A stretch of 64,000 nt of DNA, from the NCBI GenBank assembly GCA_014529385.2, contig CM043956.1, positions 62,152,620-62,216,619 on the forward strand, written 5' to 3'. The DNA is from Adiantum capillus-veneris. Taxonomy: Eukaryota; Streptophyta; Polypodiopsida; Polypodiales; Pteridaceae. Positions 59,122-64,000 of this stretch are shown here, piece after piece. The notes under the pieces are model-generated. The model had not been told where the DNA came from, searched no databases, and worked only from the letters and a program-made list of their open reading frames with translations. The first letter of the stretch is position 1. Each line of letters begins with the position of its first letter. A program made the translations under genes and the position numbers.

Positions 59122-59784
59122 GATTTTCAACTAGGGGATGGGCAATTAAGTTATGACTTGAAGGAGGATTTGATAAGCAGGAAAGCTGATGTTACTTTTG
59201 GGCAACTTATAGAGATGGTGCCTAAGCTAAAGCGACAGTGGAAGAGGATGGTTAACCCAATGGAGAAAGAGCTAGAGAGAGGTTCAGTGAAGGTATTGAG
59301 GATGGATGAGCTACCAGACATTTGTCCAATAGTAGATGTGTGGCACAAAAGAAAAAATCTGGGACAAGGTTATGTGGATGGTGGAGCCCAAATATGTGTC
59401 ATAACACACTCATGCGTTGAGAAGATGGGTCTTACAGTGAGTGGGGTGTCAGGCTTCTGGATCAGATTGACAAAGCATCAAAAAGTAAAATGTTTGGGTG
59501 TTGTAAAGAGCTTAGAGGTGGAGGCATATGATGCAAAGGTAGTGGTTGATTTTCATGTGATTCCAGCGGGGTTGGGAGCATATCCTTTTATACTGGGTAC
59601 ACCATGGTTATGTGCAGTGGGAGCTGTTCAAGATTGGTTACTTGCTACGATTAGCCTCTATGGAAAGACAGGTGCCAAGAAGCTATATAATATGGACACA
59701 AGGAAACGATTGGAGGAGCTTTATGAAGATGAGGATGAGTCTAGTGATGAAGACTATTCCATAGTGTCTGACACTATTCCATAG
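59122..59784 (+). pseudogene. Aspartic protease region of element D
   Basis: The frame starting near 59,158 carries the protease: active-site motif YVDGGAQICVI (59,368-59,402; DGGA replaces the usual DSGA), and the C-terminal block YPFILGTPWLCAVGAV near 59,580-59,625. The frame ends artificially at 59,784 because of a 20-bp duplication; the downstream acidic spacer and RT follow in the frame that would be read without it. Confidence 0.85.
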
Positions 59785-59792
59785 TGTCTGAC
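59753..59792. repeat. 20-bp perfect tandem duplication in pol
   Basis: ACTATTCCATAGTGTCTGAC occurs twice, 59,753-59,772 and 59,773-59,792. Twenty is not a multiple of three, so it breaks the protease-RT frame. With one copy the frame runs on unbroken (DYSIVSDKDSDS). Confidence 0.95.
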
Positions 59793-60975
59793 AAGGACAG
59801 TGATAGTACTACTAGCAGTGATGAGGATGCTGTTGTTGCATTTCTTTTGATGGACAAAGAAACCCATGAGTCTGGTTTAGTCGCATTTGCAAATGAGATT
59901 GAAGATGAAAGTGAAGGGCCTTATGAAGTGCTTGAAGGGTTGATGCAAACCAAGGTTGAATTGTCAAAGAAGCACGAATTGATGACACAAATGATCATTG
60001 GAGACCTCTCAGCTATGGAAAAGGAGATATATTTGCACATGCTGGCTAGTTTTCTTGATTTGCTCATTACTTCATATGAAGAGATCAAAGGATTCAAAGG
60101 AGAAGAGATGCATATAGAGCTGAAAGAAGATACTAAGCCAGTGCGGCAAAGGCTAAGAAGGATGGGTCAAGAGAAAATGAAAGCCTTACGAGAAGAGGTG
60201 GACAAGTTATTGAAGGCAGGGTTCATAGTCCCAGTGGAGACCACAGAATGGGTGAGTCCAGTAGTAGTCAGTCCAAAGAAGGATGGGAAGTGGAGGATTT
60301 GTGTAGATTTTAAACCCTTAAATGCAACCACTAAGAAGAACCCATATCCTCTTCCGTTCATCGATAAGATCTTGGATTCACTGGTGGCAAGTTATGAGAG
60401 GTACAGTGTGTGTGATGGTTGTTCAGGCTATTTTCAATTGAAGATTGCTCTTAAAGACCGAACAAAGACAACTTTCATTAAGCCATGGGGCTGCTATTGC
60501 TACACGGTATTGCCATTTGGGTTGTCAAATGGACCTTCCTTCTATCAAGAGAGAGCAAATTGGGTATTGACACCATTCATTGGTAGTTGTGTTAAAGCTT
60601 TTATGGATGACTTATGTGTCTGCAGCAGTAGGGCTCAACACCATGAGAAGCTTCAGATGGTATTGGCTCGATATGATGAATGTGGAGGACAACTAAATCC
60701 AAAGAAATTTCATTTATCACAGCCAAGGGTGAAATTATTGGGCCATATGGTGTCAGAAAATGGCATTGAGGATGATCCAGACAAGGTTAAGTCTATTATT
60801 CTTCTTCCATCACCTATGAGTACAAGGAAATTGGAAACCTTTATACACAAACTGAAGTACATGGCTTGGTTTATTCCATTGTGTTCACAGCTCCTTTATG
60901 CATTACAACGTGGAAAATCATGACCCATTACAATGGGATAACAAGTGTGAAGAAGTGTTTCAAGAGGTGAAAGAG
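59784..60975 (+). pseudogene. pol: Reverse transcriptase of element D; RNase H deleted
   Basis: Open to 60,923. Acidic spacer first, then RT: fingers WVSPVVVSPKKDGKWRICVD (60,250), palm CSGYFQLKIALKDRTKTTF (60,421) and LPFGLSNGPSFYQ (60,511). The catalytic box FMDD at about 60,601 (KAFMDDLCVC) is intact. Connection LLGHMVSENGIEDDPDKV is at 60,737 and the thumb follows. After WDNKCEEVFQEVKEV (60,940-60,978) the sequence jumps straight to the linker before integrase, so nearly all of RNase H is missing. Confidence 0.92.
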
Positions 60976-62140
60976 GTGTGATTTCAGCCCTTGCATTAGG
61001 GAAGAAAGAAGAACCATTTACCTTACAAGATGGTTATCTTCTCTATGGCAATAGACTATGCGTTACTAATTCACTACGTGAGAAAGTAATGTATGAATCT
61101 CATGCTCCACCTTATGCGGGGCATAGAGGGATTCAGTCTACCTTAAAGGGAATTGAAACATATTTCTATTGGCCTACCATGAAAGTGAACATACAAGAGT
61201 ATGTTTATAAATGTGTGGTATGCCAAAAGACAAAATTTGATAGAGGGAAGCAACTTGGATTGCTTCAACCCTTGCCAATCCCTAATTCACCATGGGAGAG
61301 CATATCCATGGATTTTATTTTTGGATTGCCTAAGTCTATCCATGGGAATACGGGAATATGGACGATAGTAGACAGGTTCATTAAACAAGCTCATTTTATA
61401 CCTCTCAAAAAGACTATCAAAGCCCATCAAATGGCAACCCTCTTTATTTCACAAATTTTCAAGTACCATGGCTTGCCAAATTCCATAGTGTCGGATAGAG
61501 ATCCTAGAATGACCAGTATTTCTGGAAGGGTCTCTTTGAGAATTTAGGGACAAGGCTAAACTTCTCTTGGGCCTATCATCCACAAACGGATGGCCAAAGT
61601 GAAATAGCTAACCTAACCATTCTCGATCTACTAAAAGCCTATGTCACGGAAGTAGATCAAAGATCCCAATGGGAGAAGTACTTATCCTTAGTGGAGTATG
61701 CTTACAATAACACTGTACATACTTCCACGGGAAAAGCACCTTTCGAGGTAATTGAGGGAAGATCAAAAAGTACCTTGCTACTTAAGGTACATGGGAAGAT
61801 CTTCGCTGCATATGAGTATAGCCGAGACCTACAAGAATCTTTCCAAAAGATTAAGGATGCTATCTCTATCTCACAGCAAAGGCAAAAGGCTGCTGCTGAC
61901 AAGCACAGAAGATCCCAAGCCTTTAAAGAAAACGATTGGGTCTTATTAAAGCTTCCCAAGGCTCGATTAAGGCACACGATGGGCAAGAATCCTACGGGCC
62001 ACCAAAAGTACTATGCTAAACTAGCAAAAAGGTACTATGGTCCCTTTCAGATTCTTAGGCCAATCAATGAGATGGCCTATCAACTCAAGTTGCCCAATCA
62101 TTGGCTCATACACAATGCTTTCCATGTGAGCCTATTATAA
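60976..62140 (+). pseudogene. Integrase of element D
   Basis: Inserts element cDNA into the genome. The zinc-binding HHCC motif is seen at about 61,100-61,230 (HAPPYAGHRG ... YKCVVCQKTK). Catalytic D1 is in WESISMDFIFGLPKS (61,293) and D2 in IVSDRDPRM (61,484). A one-base frame change near 61,525 separates 60,978-61,547 from the next frame, where [20 protein letters not shown] and SEIANL (61,540-61,605) hold the catalytic Glu. C-terminal GPY-type block [12 protein letters not shown] is at 62,031. Ends at TAA 62,138. Confidence 0.92.
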
Positions 62141-62389
62141 CCTTACAAAGGAGATCCACCTCAAGAACCAACTATTGAAGACCCGCCGGAGATCGAGGAC
62201 CAAGAGGAGGTGCTGCAGCTCGAGTCCATTCTCCGACATGAAGACAAGGTACTAAGAGGAGGTAAGACTATCCGACGATATCTTATTAAGTTTAAGAATT
62301 ATCCTTTTGAAGATCCTAGATGGATGCAAGGCATACAATTAAAGGATAACCTAAACCTTGTCAATGCTTACAATGCTTCCCAAGAGTAA
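62138..62389 (+). pseudogene. Chromodomain at the C-terminus of element D integrase
   Basis: In the same frame beyond the TAA: PYKGDPP linker, then ILRHEDKVLRGGK, YLIKFKNYPFEDPRW and LNLVNAYN, the aromatic and Trp positions of a chromodomain. This marks element D as a chromovirus-type Ty3/gypsy; such domains direct integration to particular chromatin. Stop at 62,387. Confidence 0.85.
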
Positions 62390-64000
62390 GCAAATGTACA
62401 AAATGTTAAAAATGAACAAAGTTTTTGTCTTATAAGACTCTCTTTTTCTTTATTGTGCACAAAAATGAAGTAGTATGCGTGCTCAGATCAAGTTTGTGGA
62501 GACGATGTCTCCCAAACACCAAGTAGAGCTTGTCACTCTATTATGGAAGACTGATAGCACTAATGTGTAGACATGCTTGCGGCAGCCTAAGGCTCTCAAG
62601 CGCCAAATGGACTAGTCATCCATTGTGAAATGATGTCGTAGGGTAACATAGGGATCCTCTACCCGCTAAGAAAAGGACTCATGAATATGCTTTATCTTCT
62701 CTACACCATAGTCGAGGAAAACTATGATTTCAAGAGAGAGGTAATGTCATAATAATCAATATCTAATTCTCCTCAATGATTTTCTCATATTAAACGGATC
62801 ATTTAATGTGGGGAAGTGCCAGGGGAGAAAAGGCTAGAATATTGGTTAAGCTAGAAGACCGGCCACAGTAGGGATCCAAAGGAGGTAAAATAGGGATCCA
62901 AAGGGGGGGCCATCTACAAAAGAGCCATGTGCAAAGATGGGCTAAAAAGACCCTAAGGTTCAGCCCATTAAGACTTCCAAAATGCTAAGGTTCCAAAATT
63001 CAAAGGTTGTGTCCAAAGGGTTAAAGCTTAGGGGGAATTGGATGCTTTGTGTGCTCTCCAAAGTCAACACATATCCCTACATGGGAGGGGGCGAGCCCTT
63101 CTTCTAGGGGATGAGAGAGAAAGCCACACACACACACACACACACACAGAGGCTCCCTTTACACAAAGGGAATGAGGGACACATGTCAGCTCCCTAGGCC
63201 AGATGCCCACAAGGTGTGCCCAGTTTCTATTGGATGACCCTTGAAGTGGACCAATGAGAATTAAGCTAGAGTAAATCCAGTTTAATTAATTTAAAAACAT
63301 TTAATAAAAGAAACCAATGAGAATTAAGTCTCCTAGAAGACTATTGGGCAGTCTCACAAGGGGTCCAATGAGCATTCAGGAGCCCAATGGCTTGCCTGAT
63401 TCCTATTGGCCAGGAGGCAAAGGGGTCCAATGAGAGTTTAGTTTAATTATTTAATTACCTAGAGCTCTCACAAAAGGGGAAAGGGGGACACATGTCAGAA
63501 GGCTATCACTTATGCTGCTTAATAGTCATTGGCTTGATTTGGGGAGAGCCAATGAGGGTTAAGCAAAAGCAAATAGCAAGAGGGCTCGCCCAAGAGAGAG
63601 AGGGGGCTGATTTTTGCAAGGATTATCACACACACACTCACACAATCTCATGTGTGAAGAAAGAGAAGACTATCTCTTCCCAAGCTTTAATGGAGAGCTC
63701 ATCACCTACTCCAAGCTTGTGAGATAGAAGCCTACATCAACACACTCTTGGCATTTGGATGCAAATCCAACCAAGAGCCAAGCTTCAATGCATGTTCATC
63801 TCCTCTACCAAGCTAATTACTAAGCTAAGCTATGCTAATATGAGTGATTATGTGAGGAGATGTACATATTTCTCGTAAGATACTCCTTCTTCCTCTCAAT
63901 CTACTCTCATACCCTGCTAGCTCTCACCATCTTCGAAGGTGTGTGAGGTCTTGGGTCTGAGAACGGGGATAATTCAAGTTGTGTTTTTCTAAGTGTTTGC
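62390..64000 (+). other. 3' flank of element D, possibly part of its LTR
   Basis: No gene. Purine-rich AAGAGAGAGG near 62,735 is a weak polypurine-tract candidate. (AC)n at 63,127-63,147; GGACACATGTCAG occurs at 63,178 and 63,485, about 307 bp apart. TGTGGGGAAGTGCC at 62,809 could be an LTR start. The window ends before a partner repeat could confirm it. Confidence 0.4.
63226..63565. promoter_or_regulatory. CCAAT-box cluster
   Basis: Nine CCAAT or ATTGG pentamers in about 340 bp: near 63,229, 63,251, 63,313, 63,366, 63,385, 63,405, 63,428, 63,531 and 63,551. Several sit in the longer repeat CCAATGAGAATTAAG. CCAAT is the binding site of the NF-Y factor; function here is inferred from density alone. 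Confidence 0.5.

Noticed and set aside
1-64000. CRISPR array, tRNA, rRNA or bacterial operon
   Set aside because: Repeated units here are microsatellites, LTRs or hairpin arrays without regular unique spacers; no tRNA-like cloverleaf or rRNA core sequence was recognised. The DNA is clearly plant nuclear.

Overview
This is a stretch of a large, repeat-rich land-plant nuclear genome. The signs are plant-type LTR retrotransposons, a two-gene CACTA (En/Spm) transposon, Mutator-like transposases with SWIM fingers, spliced genes with GT-AG introns, and very frequent (GA)n/(CT)n microsatellites. A fern, lycophyte or gymnosperm would fit, but that is inference. No rRNA, tRNA, organellar or bacterial genes were seen.

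Layout. 0-2.3 kb: non-coding DNA and a decayed Mutator-like transposase fragment (1.49-2.06 kb). 2.4-17.0 kb: a decayed Ty3/gypsy element ('A') on the plus strand, with leader repeats, gag, protease and RT/RNase H. It is split by a younger non-autonomous LTR element ('C', 7.01-13.91 kb, minus strand) that carries a gag-like gene and an acidic protein but no pol. 17.1-18.5 kb: a 3' ORF, polypurine tract and LTR that may be the 3' end of A or of a relative. 18.5-19.8 kb: a minus-strand gag relic. 20.5-29.3 kb: a second copy of the C family on the plus strand, split by a complete but gene-poor LTR element ('B', 21.36-28.59 kb, minus strand). B has a palindrome-bearing repeat leader, coiled-coil coding and the same 3' ORF as the 17.1 kb fragment. 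30.1-30.6 kb is a 214-bp tandem duplication; 30.6-35.4 kb is otherwise non-coding.

35.45-39.78 kb (minus strand) is the most unusual locus: a gene that I can model as 10 exons with consistent splice phases. Its C-terminal half has the motifs of an amino-type DNA methyltransferase in the circularly permuted (beta-class) order, target-base motif IV before SAM-binding motif I. Its first intron is filled by a tandem array of hairpins, and one (GA)n tract in exon 7 puts the reading frame out by one repeat unit.

41.45-44.57 kb holds a near-complete Mutator-like transposase with two in-frame stops and one frameshift. 45.0-49.9 kb has three copies of a ~0.8 kb repeat and a third C-family relic. 50.3-62.4 kb is a chromodomain-bearing Ty3/gypsy element ('D') whose gag was split by a 7.56-kb CACTA transposon (51,076-58,640). 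The CACTA has 3-bp AAA target duplications and both expected genes, TNP2-type and Ptta-type. 62.4-64.0 kb is AT-rich with a dense CCAAT-box cluster and may be the start of D's 3' LTR.

Almost every coding region is transposon-derived and visibly broken. The nesting gives relative ages: A is older than C; the C-family copy at 20.5 kb is older than B; D is older than the CACTA.
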